From: Diphasiastrum complanatum
Taxonomy: Eukaryota > Streptophyta > Lycopodiopsida > Lycopodiales > Lycopodiaceae
DNA length: 64,000 bases
Assembly (NCBI GenBank): GCA_029204225.1
Contig: CM055103.1
Location: forward strand, 46,686,703-46,750,702
Reading direction: 5' to 3'
The notes beneath the pieces are model-generated. The model had not been told where the DNA came from. It ran no database searches and saw only the letters and a list, made by a program, of their open reading frames with translations. Of this stretch, positions 36,390 through 47,644 are shown piece by piece. The translations under genes were made by a program, and so were the position numbers. The first letter of the stretch is position 1, and each line of letters starts with the position of its first letter.

Positions 36390-37740
36390 TCACACTACAT
36401 TAGGTGCACAATGGGCCCAATGACACCTACAAGTTGTTGAACAAGCTTGGGACATTCCTATTGAGTCCAAGAGATCCAAGCGTTCCTGCTCACGGACTAC
36501 ATCACCAACATGACAACCACCCAAACGACCAAACACCAGAATCATCACACTGGTACAGAAGCAACCTAGCCCTCAACCAGCTCCAATAGTAGAGGAATCC
36601 TCATCAGCAGCTCAGTAGGCTGACACATCTAAGGCCCAATTGCTTGACACATAGCAACAAAGAATAAGAAGGAAGTTCCAAACACAGAAGAAATCACCCG
36701 ATGGCACAGAATCCGAGGACTCCAATTTTGATGATGGGAGCTCCACCTCACACGCAGCCTCTTTGCAATACTCATCACCCTCACACATCATCAACGGGGG
36801 TGATGGAGCAGCTACATCTTCTGCAGCAGCTGACACGGGCACAACAACCCAAGTAGTGCCACCAGACCAAGCAACAACTCCACCACTATTGATTACGATG
36901 CCACTGCTGCCACACTCACTGACGGCACATTCTTTAGGGGGGAGAGGAATAGGGAGTCCCATTCCCCAAGACACGGGAGCGGCTTAGCAATTGCAGGCCC
37001 AGCAACCACAGGCCCATTAAGTCCATACTTTGGACACATCACAATATTTTGATGTTGCAGACCTGATGGAGATCAACGATGATGAACCTAAGAAAGCGGA
37101 TCAGTTCTGACCCCTCCACTAACCACCACCATTGTTTCTACTAACATTGTTTCTCCACTCCCTCCACTTCCACCTTCATTTCCTCCACAATGTTTATTCT
37201 TTAGATTAACTTCGCCATCCCACACCCTTGATCAGTACCCAACTGTCACTAACCCTGAGAAGCTCTCTGAAGCAGTTAAGCGTTCAATGATCGGCCTATC
37301 CAAAGCGAGCTACCATATGCATTGGTTAGTAAGCCAACACCAGGTGCTCAAGAATAAGGTCTAGTACCAGAGCCAAGAGATCGCACAATAGTAGAAGCTG
37401 ACCCAAGAAAAAAAAAAAAGGAGACAACCGAAATAAGATCCGTGATGGTTAGGCAGAAGATCACATTGGAAGAGGTCCAGCAACAATTGAAGCACCAGAT
37501 GGCCCAGATCGACCGAGCATGAAACGGATCTTCAAGTGCAATGACAGTTGATGCCCTACTGGTTAAGCACGAGGACATACAGTTCTAGGTCCCACAGGCC
37601 ATAGCCATCCAAATGGAGAAATACGTGCTGCTAATCCAAACAAAAAGTCGAGAAAAAAAACTTTGAAAATATCGTGGGCAAGCAGGAAAAGATCATTCTT
37701 GAGTAAAAGAAGCAGCTAGAAGATTCAACAAAGGCCTGCA
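36390..37740 (+). pseudogene. 3' accessory region after gypsy pol: low-complexity and coiled-coil ORF pieces
   Basis: Broken frames encode Ser/Thr/Pro/Gln-rich sequence (36600-36987, e.g. AATSSAAADTGTTTQVVPP). A segment with EKLSEAVKRSMIGLSKASYH follows (about 37258-37317), then charged heptads KITLEEVQQQLKHQMAQIDR (37455-37519). Many stops. The position (after pol, before the element's end) and the coiled coil resemble the accessory ORFs at 16-17 and 22 kb, but I cannot align their C-terminal LPPxV block here. Confidence 0.45.
37109..37296 (+). repeat. Direct repeat, left copy (~188 bp)
   Basis: GACCCCTCCACTAACCACCA to TTCAATGATC. It is repeated at about 38001-38186 with scattered differences. 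Confidence 0.8.
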
Positions 37741-37744
37741 GCAA

Positions 37745-37995
37745 GTCTTGCTTGACTGAGTGTTTTCAGTCTGATCTCGCCCGAGTGTTTTTTGTCTGAT
37801 CTCGACTGAAGGTTTTCAGTTTCATCTCGATCGAAAGATATCAGTCCCATCTTGACCGAAGGATCTCAGTCCCATTTTGACCGAAGACTTTTTTCAAGAT
37901 CTTGATCGAAGACTTTCCTCAAGATCTTGACTGACGACCTTCATCAAGATCTCAACCGAAGACCTTCATCAAGATCTTGACCGAAGATTTGAGAA
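37745..37995 (+). repeat. ~30-bp minisatellite near the gypsy 3' end
   Basis: About 8 units of the type TCAAGATCTTGACCGAAGA plus spacer. It shares the ATCTC(A/G)ACCGA core with the array at 32130-32670, so the two flank the coding part of the element. Confidence 0.8.
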
Positions 37996-38000
37996 AGTCT

Positions 38001-38187
38001 GACACCTCCACTAACCACCACCACCACTGTTTCTACTAAAGTTATCTTTCCACTCCCTCCACTGCCAACCTCATTCCCTCGACAACGTTTATTCTTTGGA
38101 CTAACATTACCAATCATACCCTTGATCAGTACCCAACCATCACCAGTCCTGAAAAGCTCTCTGAAGGAGCTAAACGCTCAATGATCA
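38001..38187 (+). repeat. Direct repeat, right copy
   Basis: GACACCTCCACTAACCACCA to CTCAATGATCA. It is cut exactly by the next LTR, which starts at 38188. Confidence 0.8.
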
Positions 38188-38795
38188 TGTAGAAATTACA
38201 ACAAATAAGGATTCTAAAACACTTGAAATGATGAGAGAAACAATAGATTATGATCTCATAAGGTTAGCACAAGTTGAACCATCATACAGGCCTCCCACAG
38301 TATGAGAACTGTACACCAGACCCACATTCAATCCTATAATGATTAGGAATCACAAAAACTCAAACAATTATGAACATAGAGAGCAATTGCACCAATATGA
38401 GAGAAAAATCATGAAATTGCTTGATTGATTTTGGTGAGAAATCATCACCTATATATACATGATCCATCATGGTTTTGGGTAGGTATGAGTAGCCCTAAAC
38501 CTATCCCTAATGCTAATTTTGGTGGATCTTTCATCCCTACCAAGTTAGGGTTGGAATCTTGGAGATCCCTCAACAATGTAAAAACTACCAAAAATAGCTC
38601 CTACTTTTTCTCTCTTGTATCTAAGCATGATTTGGACTCATTCCAAAGGTTCTATCACTTAGGTCAACTTGAGAACATCCTTATGAATGAAATTCTATGC
38701 TATTTGGCATGTGTGACAAGCCACATCATGACCATCTAACTATTTACAAGTCATATGACCAAAACTAGTCAAGCTAGAATTGTGAATTTTTAACA
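38188..38795 (-). repeat. 3' LTR of a minus-strand copia element (608 bp)
   Basis: It starts TGTAGAAATTAC and ends GAATTTTTAACA. The neighbouring CTCCTCCTCAC (38796-38806) is the complement of a polypurine tract, and RNase H on the minus strand follows. It contains ATATATACATG (38450-38460). Confidence 0.8.
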
Positions 38796-38799
38796 CTCC

Positions 38800-39595
38800 T
38801 CCTCACTATCTAGCTTGGTTCAATCATTGCTTTACTAATCACTCCAAATGATGATCTGAACTTCATAAAAGGTGTCTTTTGAAGTGGTTTAGTAAGTAGA
38901 TCAGCTAAACATTCATTGCTTGGAACATGCTCCAAAGCAATCTCCTTGGCTTGCACCATTTCTCTCACAAAGTGATGGCATATCTCAATGTGCTTAGACC
39001 TTGCATGGAAGATTGGGTAAGATGCAAGGTGTTGGGCTGATATATTGTCATTGTAGATGATTGGTGCCTCCTTTGAATCCATGATCTTCAGCTACACCCA
39101 TAATCTCTTGATCCAAAGTACCTCCTTTGTAGTGGTTGTCAAAGCTTTGTACTCGACCTCGGTTGAAGATAGAGATATAGTTTCTTGCATTTTGGAAAGC
39201 CATGAAACCACACCTTCTCCTATGAAAGTTAAATAGGCACTTGTTGATTTCCTATCCCTCTTGTCCCCTGCAAAATCTGAATCACTAAATGCATGAAGGT
39301 TAATCACATCTCCTCTATATAGAATCCCAAAATCCAATGTACCCGAGATGTATCTTAGAATCCTCTTAGCCTTTTTCCAATGGATATTCAATGGTTTTTG
39401 CATGGATTGGCTCAACCGACATACATGAACCCTTGTGGCTGCTCCATATAGATATCCTCTTCCAAAAAACCATTTAAGAAATCATTAGAGACATCCATTT
39501 GACATAGGATCCATCCAAATTGTGTTGCAAGTGCAATGATTAGCCTTATTGTGACCATCTTGGCCACGGGTGCAAATCTTGATCTATATGATCTT
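38800..39595 (-). pseudogene. Copia RNase H and RT start (minus), RT middle deleted
   Basis: Minus-strand reading gives RT start (APVAKMVTI, LCQMDVSNDFLNG; 39430-39595). It jumps directly to SQSMQKPLNIHWKKAKRILRY, SDSDFAGDKRDRKSTSAYL and SSTEVEYKALTTTTKEVLW, then NPIFHARSK-like YPIFHARSKHIEICHHF...LTKPL near the LTR. The RT palm with YVDD is missing between 39425 and 39430, an internal deletion. Confidence 0.85.
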
Positions 39596-39599
39596 TGTG

Positions 39600-39900
39600 A
39601 TCATGATGAGGCATGGAGGCCTCGTATTTTTTAGATTCTTATGCAGCCCTCTTCATGCAAAAGAACTTTGCAAACCCAGGATCTACATAAGGCATGGAGG
39701 AGGCATGTCAACATAGTGGCAAATTGGTGGAAAATTTTTCATAGGCATTGGGAAAAGATTTCTATCAAAGAGATCTTATCGTGGATTTGGTAAGCGTGCT
39801 GCTATGATGGATTCTTTGTTCATCTTCACTACAAATGCAAAGCAAAGAATCCACACACAAAGGATCTTCATCAACATCAGATAGATATATTTTAAGGAGG
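39600..39900. other. No gene recognised
   Basis: Short AT-rich stretch between the copia RT remnant and the integrase-like remnant; no motif seen. Confidence 0.4.
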
Positions 39901-40336
39901 AGTATTTAAAACTATCGACACGATGGAGCTTGAGACTCGAATTTTGCGTCAGTGGTAGGTGTCAAATGTTCGCATGGAACTTTACCTTTGTCTTTGAAGT
40001 CGATGAACTAATTCTCGATAAAGACTATATCCCTATTGAATAAAGTCTGCTGGTATTGGGGTCGTACATTGGGCCACAAATATCTATATGTACAATATCT
40101 AAAAATCCTCTAGCAAAATGTTGATGGTTGACTATAAAGTATTGACAAATAGGTAATTCGACTTTCCTATCTGGATAGTCGAGATCAAGTAAATAGACTG
40201 CTTAGACATGTGTTGTATAGAAGAGTAATTTAAGTGACCAAGGCTATAATGCCAAAGTAAACTTTTATTGATTTGTACATAAGTATTAAGAGCTTGATTA
40301 GAGACAAAAAAGTAATCACTTAATTTGTATAGTTAT
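39901..40336 (-). pseudogene. Copia GAG-pre-integrase/integrase remnant (minus), target of the inner insertion
   Basis: The minus strand reads LWHYSLGHLNYSSIQHMSK (complement of about 40220-40270), like the HHCC start LWHxRLGHLNxxS of copia integrase, then scattered IN-like residues with stops. Minus-strand copia sequence resumes on the far side of the inner element at 46166. Confidence 0.5.
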
Positions 40337-40986
40337 TGTGAAAGATTTCAGATCATTATGATCCAATCTACTTGAACGATCTTTGGTTAAAAAGAGAAAT
40401 AAACTACCAATCTCACCAATGTAGAAAAATCAGCATCTATACACAAAATGAGATGCAAACACCAATAGAACTTGATCAAACTTGAATGACATGATAAAGT
40501 ACTGTTGCTGTCCATACAAAACTAACAAGCTAATGTATTTCACACATGTCAATCCAAAAATAACAAATATAGATTATTCTACACATAGAATTGCAAGCAA
40601 TCACCAAGATAGTGCACCAATGGATAGTAGAACCCAAGAGAACCATGTATAAGCATGAAATGAGATAGAGAAGAGAGAAGATCACTCTCTCCATGAGTTA
40701 CATCCTTTTATAGCAGGTCCAAACCCTATTTGGCCACTTGGCTTTCTCACCAAAATGCTAACCCTACTAATTTTGGGTCTAGATTCAATGTACCCAACTA
40801 TTCAAATTTAAATGTACTCAAAATCGCATTCTAACTTTCCCACACTTTCAAAAAGTGTCTATTCAAATGAAATTTAGAGTTATGAACTTTGAAAAGTCCA
40901 CCTCTAAGTCTAGAACAAGTTTTGGCCTCAATATGCCAAATATGGAAATATAACAAAATGTGATGAAACTAGTTGAATCTTTCACA
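40337..40986 (-). repeat. 3' LTR of the complete copia element
   Basis: TGTGAAAG...CTTTCACA, 650 bp, the same length as the 5' copy. TCCCTCTTCAACTAG next to it is the complement of the polypurine tract. Confidence 0.93.
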
Positions 40987-42240
40987 CTCCCTCTTCAACT
41001 AGTTTTAGCATAGACTTTGATAACACTCCAAGTGAAGTCCTATGCTTCATGAACAAGTCTTTTCCCAATGCTTTGGTGAAGATATCAGCTACACATTCCC
41101 TTGAAGACACATGTTGAAGCTCCACCTCTTTTGCAATGACTTGCTCCCTATCAAAGTGATATTGTATCTCAATCTGCTTGCTCTTAGCATGAAAGATAGG
41201 ATTGGATGCCATTTTTTGGGCTGATTGATTGTCACAAAAGAAGATTGGGCTCTCTGAAAAATCCAGCAAGTGAAAATCCTTGATCATCCTCTTGATCCAT
41301 ACCATCTCCTTTGTGCAATGTGTAAGAGCTTTGTACTCGGCCTCACTAGATGGCAATGAGATAGTGGCTTGTTTCTTTGACATCTATGATATAGCTCCAT
41401 CACCTATGAAAATACAATAAGCACTAATGGATTTCCTATCCATTACATCTCCAGCATAACCCAAATCTGAAAATCCAAAAAGATTAGATGATGATCCCTC
41501 ATACAATATGCCAAAATCTCGAGTTCCAATGATGTACCTCAAAACTCGCTTTCCTAGTTTTCAATGCTCCTCACTAGGATCTTGCATGAATTGACTCAAT
41601 CTTCCAACACAATAGCTTAGATCTAGTCTAGTAGTGGTAAGATAGATGAGTAAACCAACTAGCTTCCTATAGAGAGTAATGTCCTCGAATGATCTTTCAT
41701 TACCTCTTATAGTTAGCTTTACATGAGACTCCATAGGTGTATCAATAGCTTTTGCATCTACCATATGAAATCTTTCTAGAATAGAATCAGCATACTTCTC
41801 TTGACAAATGAAAGTAGATTGAGAAGATCTAATGATTCTATTCCCAAAATATAATGCAAATTACCAAGATCATGCACCTCAAACTCCTTCTTAAGAGTAT
41901 TCTTGATATCCTCCACGTCTTGATTTTCTCCACCACTCAAGATGATATCATCCACATAGATTAGCAAGATGGTAACATCATTTCCAGCAAACCTATAATA
42001 AAGTGAATGATCATACTCACTCATAACAAAGCCTTGAGAGAGTAAAAAAGTGTTAAATAAGCTTAGCATACCAACTCCTTGGTGCTTGCTTAAGGCCATA
42101 CAAACTCTTTTGTAGAAGACACACATAATTTGGCTTTGTTGATGAAATGTTACTCTCAGGTTGCTCCATGTACACTTCCTCCTCAAAATTATCATTCAAG
42201 AATGCATTTGAAATGTCCATTTGCCATAAATCTCATCCAT
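40982..42240 (-). pseudogene. Copia RT second part and RNase H
   Basis: Minus-strand pieces: [20 protein letters not shown] (frame damaged relative to [13 protein letters not shown]), LLIYVDDIILSGGENQD with intact YVDD, VHDLGNLHYILGIE; then TPMESHVKLTIRGNERSFED, LTTTRLDLSYCVGRLSQFMQ; then RNase H SKKQATISLPSSEAEYKALT and HAKSKQIEIQYHF...ADIFTKALG. Breaks occur near 42200, 41775, 41560 and 41385. The last ORF ends inside the LTR edge. Confidence 0.88.
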
Positions 42241-42493
42241 AAAGTGTAGCAAGTGAAATGATGACTCGAATGCTTACCATCTTTGCCACAGGTGCAAAGG
42301 TCTCATCATAGTCAATCCCTTGTTGTTGAGCGTATCCTATTGCCACTAACTTTGCCTTGTACTTGTTGATAGATCCATATTGGTTTGTCTTCACCTTGAA
42401 GATCCATTTGCATCCAATAGCTTTCTTGTCCTTAGGCAACTCCACCAATCTCCATGTCCCATTCTTCATAAGAGCTTGATACTCAAGATCCAT
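42233..42493 (-). pseudogene. Copia RT N-terminal part
   Basis: Reads MDLEYQALMKNGTWRLVELP, KAIGCKWIFKVKTNQYGSIN, KAKLVAIGYAQQQGIDYDET, FAPVAKMVSIRVIISLATLYG, then a stop. It is in frame with the upstream integrase ORF except for a TAG at 42500-42502, so one nonsense codon separates IN from RT. Confidence 0.9.
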
Positions 42494-42502
42494 TGCCTGG
42501 AT

Positions 42503-43258
42503 CTACTCCTCTTCTTTCCTTGCTTGATCTACACTTGTAGGCTCATCCAAAGAGGTTAGCAAAACAACATAATTTTCAGAAACTACTTGCTTACCCTTTT
42601 GACCATATGTGAGCCTTGAAGGTACTTGTCTTTCTCTTGATGTTCTCCTTGGCTTTTGACTTGATGAAGGTCCATCATCACCACCATCCAAAGTAGGATC
42701 CTTCTCATCAACATCAAGAATGTGAGATCCATCCACTCTACCATCAATCATGCTTGAAGACACCTTTGGAATGTTCCCCTCATAAAAAATGATATCTCTA
42801 CCAACAATCACTTTGTTAGTAGAAGGAATGTAAACCTTGTAGGCTTTACTCACCTCAGTATATCCAACAAAAATACCTCTTCTTGAAGATGGATCCTCCT
42901 TGGTCCTATCATCAAGAATAATGTTGACATAGCATGTGCATCCAAAGGTTCTTAGAAAGTTGAGACTCGGCCTCCTCTTGAATAGCATCTCAAAAGGTGT
43001 CCTTCCATCCAAAATAGCACTCGGCCACCTATTGCACAAGAAATTGGCACACAAAAAAGCTTGATCCCAAAATGGTTTGTCAAAATTAGCACTTAACCTC
43101 ATAGCTTTAGCACTTTCACATAAAGTCCTATTCTTCCTTTCAGCCACTCCATTTTGTTGTGGGGTCCTTGATGTTGTATACTTCCTCTTGATCCCATGCT
43201 CATCACAAAAGGCCTTGAACTCGTTAGATATGTACTCACCACCATTGTCACCTCTCAA
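42503..43258 (-). pseudogene. Copia integrase C-terminal half
   Basis: Reads RGDNGGEYISNEFKAFCDEH, RTPQQNGVAERKNRTLCE, KPFWDQAFLCANFLCNRWPS, FGCTCYVNI...GIFVGYTEVSKAYKVY, RDIIFYEGN and an acidic linker with RRTSRERQVPSRL. The catalytic D (DNGGEY) and E (in AERKNRT context) regions are present. A frameshift at about 43255-43300 separates it from the N-terminal half. Confidence 0.9.
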
Positions 43259-44112
43259 GCACTTGATCTTTGTGAAAAATTGGTTCTCCCTTGCATTATT
43301 GAATTGACAAAGACATCATACACTTCATCCTTGATCTTTAGTAGATAAATCCAACAAAATCTACTAAAATCATCAATGAATGTTACATACATCTTAGCTC
43401 CACTATTGCTAATTGTAGTAAATCCATGAATATCCAAATGTACAAGTTGAAAAGGCTTTGTAGATCTAGAAATAGATCTAGTATAAGGTAGTCTATGTGA
43501 CTTAAAAAAATCACAGGACTCACAAACATGCTTGACATCACTTAAGAAACTTGGAAGACCAATCACAACCTTCTTCCTTGCCATTACCTCCAATGACTTG
43601 AAGCTGAGGTGTCCCATCCTTTTGTGCCAAACCTCTTGAATAGAAATTTGCTCCCTTGCAACACTTCCAACTTGGTTAGCAATAACACAAACATCTAGTT
43701 TGAACAACTTCCCTTGCCTTTTATCTTTTCCAATCAAGACATCCTTCCTTTTGATCAAACAAGAATCTCCATCAAACTCCACCTTGAGGCCTTTACATAG
43801 CATTTGGCTCACACTAAGTAAATTCTTGGTAATAGATGGAATAAACAAGACATCCTCCAAATGAACATTCCTATTTGTAGAGAGAGAAATAGGAATTGTG
43901 CCAATCCCTTTGATTGCACACTCACCATCATTGGCCGTGTAGATCACCCTCTTGTCATCTCCATATGCCAACAAAGAAGTGAAGTACTCTTTGTGAAAGG
44001 TCATGTGTGAACTTGCTCCACTATCAATCCACCAACGATCTAGATCTCCATCATTAGAAAGCATATATAAAGACATCACAAAAGCATCATCATTTGCATC
44101 TTGAACATCCAA
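43255..44112 (-). pseudogene. Copia protease and integrase N-terminal half
   Basis: The protease active site WWIDSGASSHMTFHKEYF is followed by VLFIPSITKNLLSVSQ, the HHCC zinc region (VWHKRMGHLSFKSLEVM, CESCDFFK), and the integrase core start FQLVHLDIHGF...YVTFIDDFSRFCWIYLLK. The frame then runs out at RTNFSQRSSA. Confidence 0.9.
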
Positions 44113-44982
44113 ACCATCCTCATCAAGAGTAAGATTACCTTGCTTGTCTCCTTGATCTCTCTTCTTCTTGTAGCACTCACTTGCAAAGTGTCATTTGATG
44201 CCACAATAGAAGCACTTGAGCTTTGATCTATTCTTCTTTTTGCCACTTGAAGAAGCATCCACTTGATCTTGCTCTTTAGACCACTTACTTTTGGCTTTTC
44301 CCTTGAATTTGCCCTTTGTGAACATAGCATCCTCTTGAAGTGTCGATGTAGATCCACCTCTTGCTTGAAGCCTATATTCCTCATTGATCAAGATCTCTTG
44401 AAGATCCATCAAACTTGGCAAAGTCTTTTAAATAGAAATACTTTGAACAATGTTAGCATGAGCATTGAACAAGCCATTAAGAATCACTTGAATAAGCTCT
44501 CCTTCCTTAATGCTTTCATCTATGCAAGCTAACTCATCATTCAATGCTTTCATTCTAAAAAAAAAAGTACTTGGACTATCTTCATTCTTTTGCAAACAAG
44601 AAAAGACTTGCCTTATTAGAGTCAACACTTTAGAAGTAGACTTGGATTCATAAAGCTTCTTCAATGAATTCCAAGCTTCCAAAGATGATGTACACTTACC
44701 AGCTTCCTTGAGAAGTTCATTGGTAACATTCATCTTTATCATGTGTAGAGTCTTCTTGGCCCTCTTGTCATACCTCAATTGATCTTGTTGTGTTGCTGGT
44801 CTCTCCTCCAGACCTACAACAATATCCAAAACATCATTCATCTCAAGAAGTGACTCCATCCTCACTTTCCACAATGAGTAGTTACTTGAGGTAAGCCTAT
44901 CATTGGCTTCCAACATAACTCCAATCGAGGTTGCCATGTAGCAGTGACTTGATCTTCTCTTTAAACCTGTTTCAATGCACAA
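44113..44982 (-). pseudogene. Copia gag with broken zinc knuckle
   Basis: The likely start is MATSIGVMLEANDRLTSSNY (ATG at 44937), then YSLWKVRMESLL, LRYDKRAKKTLHMIKMNV, SLEAWNSLKKLYES, LTLIRQVFSCLQKNEDSPST. The frame stops at 44428 and continues shifted as SLMDLQEILINEEYRLQARG and KLKCFYCGIK-stop-HFASEC: the CCHC knuckle has a TGA in place of the residue before His (complement of about 44187-44194). Only the 3' part of the ORF block is shared with the neighbouring protease frame. Confidence 0.87.
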
Positions 44983-45503
44983 AGTACTCCTTTGAACAAC
45001 AACAAATGCTTGAAACTATCTCACAAATTCTTTTCTAGCACTTATCCAAGCAAATCAACACATAGAATCATGAAATCTTGATCAACCTATGATCTATCTT
45101 CAATCTAATGACTTTTGCCACTTCCTAAGATTTAAACACACTCAAATTAAGTCTAGCAACCTCATGATCTAGACATCCAATCAAAATTATGGTTTTGACA
45201 AAATCACAAAAAATTGACTATTCCAAATCTACATGCAAATGCTAAAAATTTGATATGCAATCTATAAGCCACCACTTAGGCTGATCCAATGATCCAAAAA
45301 TCGGCCAAATCCAGTATGTGAATTCAAAAATTAAAATTGATCAAGTATATTGAACTATATAGTGTTTTGATCTACAAAAGATCCAATCTACAAAAGCAAA
45401 AAACTCGATTTTGGTGTAGAATCCTCTTTAGCATACTCTAGACTTGATATCTTCACCAAACCATTGATAGATCTGATTTCCTCCTTCATAACCTGAAACA
45501 CAA

Positions 45504-45515
45504 GCTCTGATACCA
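45504..45515 (-). other. tRNA-iMet primer-binding site
   Basis: The minus strand reads TGGTATCAGAGC, abutting the 5' LTR at 45516. Confidence 0.9.
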
Positions 45516-46165
45516 TGTGAAAGATTTTAGATTATTATGATCCAATCTACTTGAATGATCTTTGGTCAGAAAGAGAAAAACACTACCAATCTCAGCAATG
45601 TAGAAAAATCAGCATCTACACACAAAATGAGATGCAAACACCAATAGAACTTGATCAAACTTGAATGACATGATAAAGTACTATTGTTGTCCGTACAAAA
45701 CCATCATGCTACTATATTTCACATGTGTGGATCCTAAAATAACAAATATAAATCATTCTACACATAGAATTGCAAGCAAACACCAAGATAGTGCACCAAT
45801 GGATAGTAGAACCCAAGAGAACCATGTATAAGAATGAAATGAGATAGAGAAGAGAGAAGATTACTCTCTCCACAAGTTACATTCTTTTATAGTAGGTGCA
45901 AACCCTATTTGGCCACTTGGCTTTCTCACCAAAATGCTAACCCTACTGATTTTGGGTCTAGATTCAATGTACCCAACTATTCAAATTTGAATCTACTCAA
46001 ACTCACATCCTAACTTTCTCACACTTTCAAAAAGTTTTTATTCAAATGAAATTTAGACTAATGAACTTTGAAAAGTCAACCTCTAAGTCTAAAACAAGTT
46101 TTGGCCTCAATATGCCAACTATGGAAATATAGCAAAATGTGATGAAACTAGTTGAATCTTTCACA
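45516..46165 (-). repeat. 5' LTR of the complete copia element
   Basis: TGTGAAAG...CTTTCACA, 650 bp, about 93% identical by eye to 40337-40986. Confidence 0.93.
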
Positions 46166-46880
46166 TGTATCCATGTCTCTTTTCGAGTGATAGGATCTTG
46201 CTTGTCATGTTGACTTCTTTACATTTATCTGATTAGAATTCTACTTTGTATCCTAAATCTATAATTCTGCTAATAGAGAGCAGATTTGTAGAAAGATTTG
46301 GTACATGAAGGACACTTGAGAGTAGTTTGGATTGATAATTTGCAAAGCTTAATCTTACTATACCTTAACCTCTGATAGCTTGTGTGCTATTGTCGCCCAG
46401 GTGAACAAACTTTTTGGTACTGTAAGACGTATAGGATTCGAAACAACCGATATGACTAGTCATATGTTGAGTGGCTTCGGAATCAAAAAACTAGGAGCTA
46501 TCATCTGATGCATCTTGATGGCTTGTCATCAATGCATCGTAATATGCTTCTTGATTCGACTAAGATACTTCTACAACTACATTTGTCATCTGATTTGATT
46601 GTACTTTGTTTTTCTTCTTGGCTTGTAGGATGCGAAAATAATGAATCTCGTGCTTGGTTCGTTTGCAGTATTTGTAGAACAACTTTTTCTTTGTCGACAA
46701 CTTCGACTGATTTTGACGATTCTGTGTCGGCTTCTAATTCAGCTTATCTTATCTCTTCCAGCAACAACGTCTTAATGACTCATGATAGAGTCAACACTAG
46801 CTTTGTGGCTTTGAAATTGTAGTGGATTTATTTTCTATCCTATCGTCAACCCAAGATCCAAGCACTGAAGCATCAAGGAG
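46166..46880 (-). pseudogene. Copia gag/protease remnant (minus) on the far side of the insertion
   Basis: Frame-shifted minus-strand reading gives CXXC-like CCKRTKHEI (zinc-knuckle relic, about 46660-46685), and further on a DSS-FLIPKPLN-like stretch where copia has DSGA...HMT. The order (gag, then protease, reading leftwards) fits the older minus-strand element split by the complete copia. Very decayed. Confidence 0.4.
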
Positions 46881-46949
46881 ATGAAGCTAGTTGTCATGCG
46901 TAGGTTCGATCCCATGAGAGCGATATCATATCTCAAGATTTCAACATGT

Positions 46950-47038
46950 ATGGAAGATCCACATCTAACTCTAACATCCATTAACTCTAAGCATTAATAC
47001 TACATCCATTAACCCTAAGATTCACCATGATAATAGCT

Positions 47039-47107
<69 letters not shown>

Positions 47108-47641
47108 AAAGCATAAGAAATATAAATTCCAATAATATTCAAATCCAACAAATAGCAAATACAGCAAAGCATGAGAAATGGAGGAATAGAGTTAGAGAGC
47201 AAGGACATGCACAAGTCCATTCCATAAGAGAACCAATCTGCTTGTATTGAAATGAAGATTTGAACATTTGGAACAGCTCAAGTTTGCCCCTATTTATAGT
47301 GGAGAGGAGGTTCTTGGCCTCAAAATCCTATTGGCCCATTTTTACCTCCCTAACTATTCATTTTTAAAAAAGAGTGGGAACCCATTCAAAAATTGGAGAG
47401 AACCAATTTGAAATTGAGTTTGAACCAATTTTGGTGGGAGACCCAACTTTATTCACTAACTTGACATTTAGGCCCTGCAACATTAAAAGTCCCGCAAAAA
47501 GGCCTAAAGTTCTTTTATTGACTTTCTAATTATATAATAATTGTGTGATCATTGGGTTGGATTTACACACTCAGGTTGCCAAATGCCTCTCACTTATTAT
47601 CTAGAGTTAGGGTTGCATTGGGATCCGCAAACCTTCCAACA
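46950..47641 (-). repeat. LTR (minus), same family as the 17245 LTR
   Basis: On the minus strand it starts TGTTGGAAGGTTTGCGGATC at 47641 and is alignable to 17245 onward (AATAAGTGAGAGG, CAACCCAATGATCACA, CTTTTTGCGGGACTTTTAAT, TGTCCTTGCTCTCTA). It carries a (CT)n array that the sister copy lacks. It interrupts copia gag on its right side. The left boundary is approximate. Confidence 0.65.
47042..47103 (+). repeat. (CT)n microsatellite, 62 bp
   Basis: Pure CT repeat within the LTR just described. Confidence 0.95.
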
Positions 47642-47644
47642 GAG

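Larger units (their letters stand above)
40337..46165 (-). mobile_element. Structurally complete Ty1/copia retrotransposon (5829 bp)
   Basis: Two 650-bp LTRs, primer-binding site, gag, protease, integrase, RT, RNase H and polypurine tract are in normal copia order on the minus strand. By eye the LTRs differ at roughly 45-50 sites (about 7%), so the insertion is not recent. Flanks are GTTAT and TGTAT, not an exact target duplication. All coding parts carry at least one stop or frameshift (listed separately). It is inserted within older minus-strand copia sequence. Confidence 0.9.

Noticed and set aside
40332-46170. Target-site duplication of the inner copia
   Set aside because: Flanks GTTAT and TGTAT differ at two of five bases; not accepted as an exact duplication.
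46915-46935. Primer-binding site near GATATCGCTCTCATGGGATCG (minus strand)
   Set aside because: Only loosely similar to TGGTATCAGAGC; too degenerate to call.
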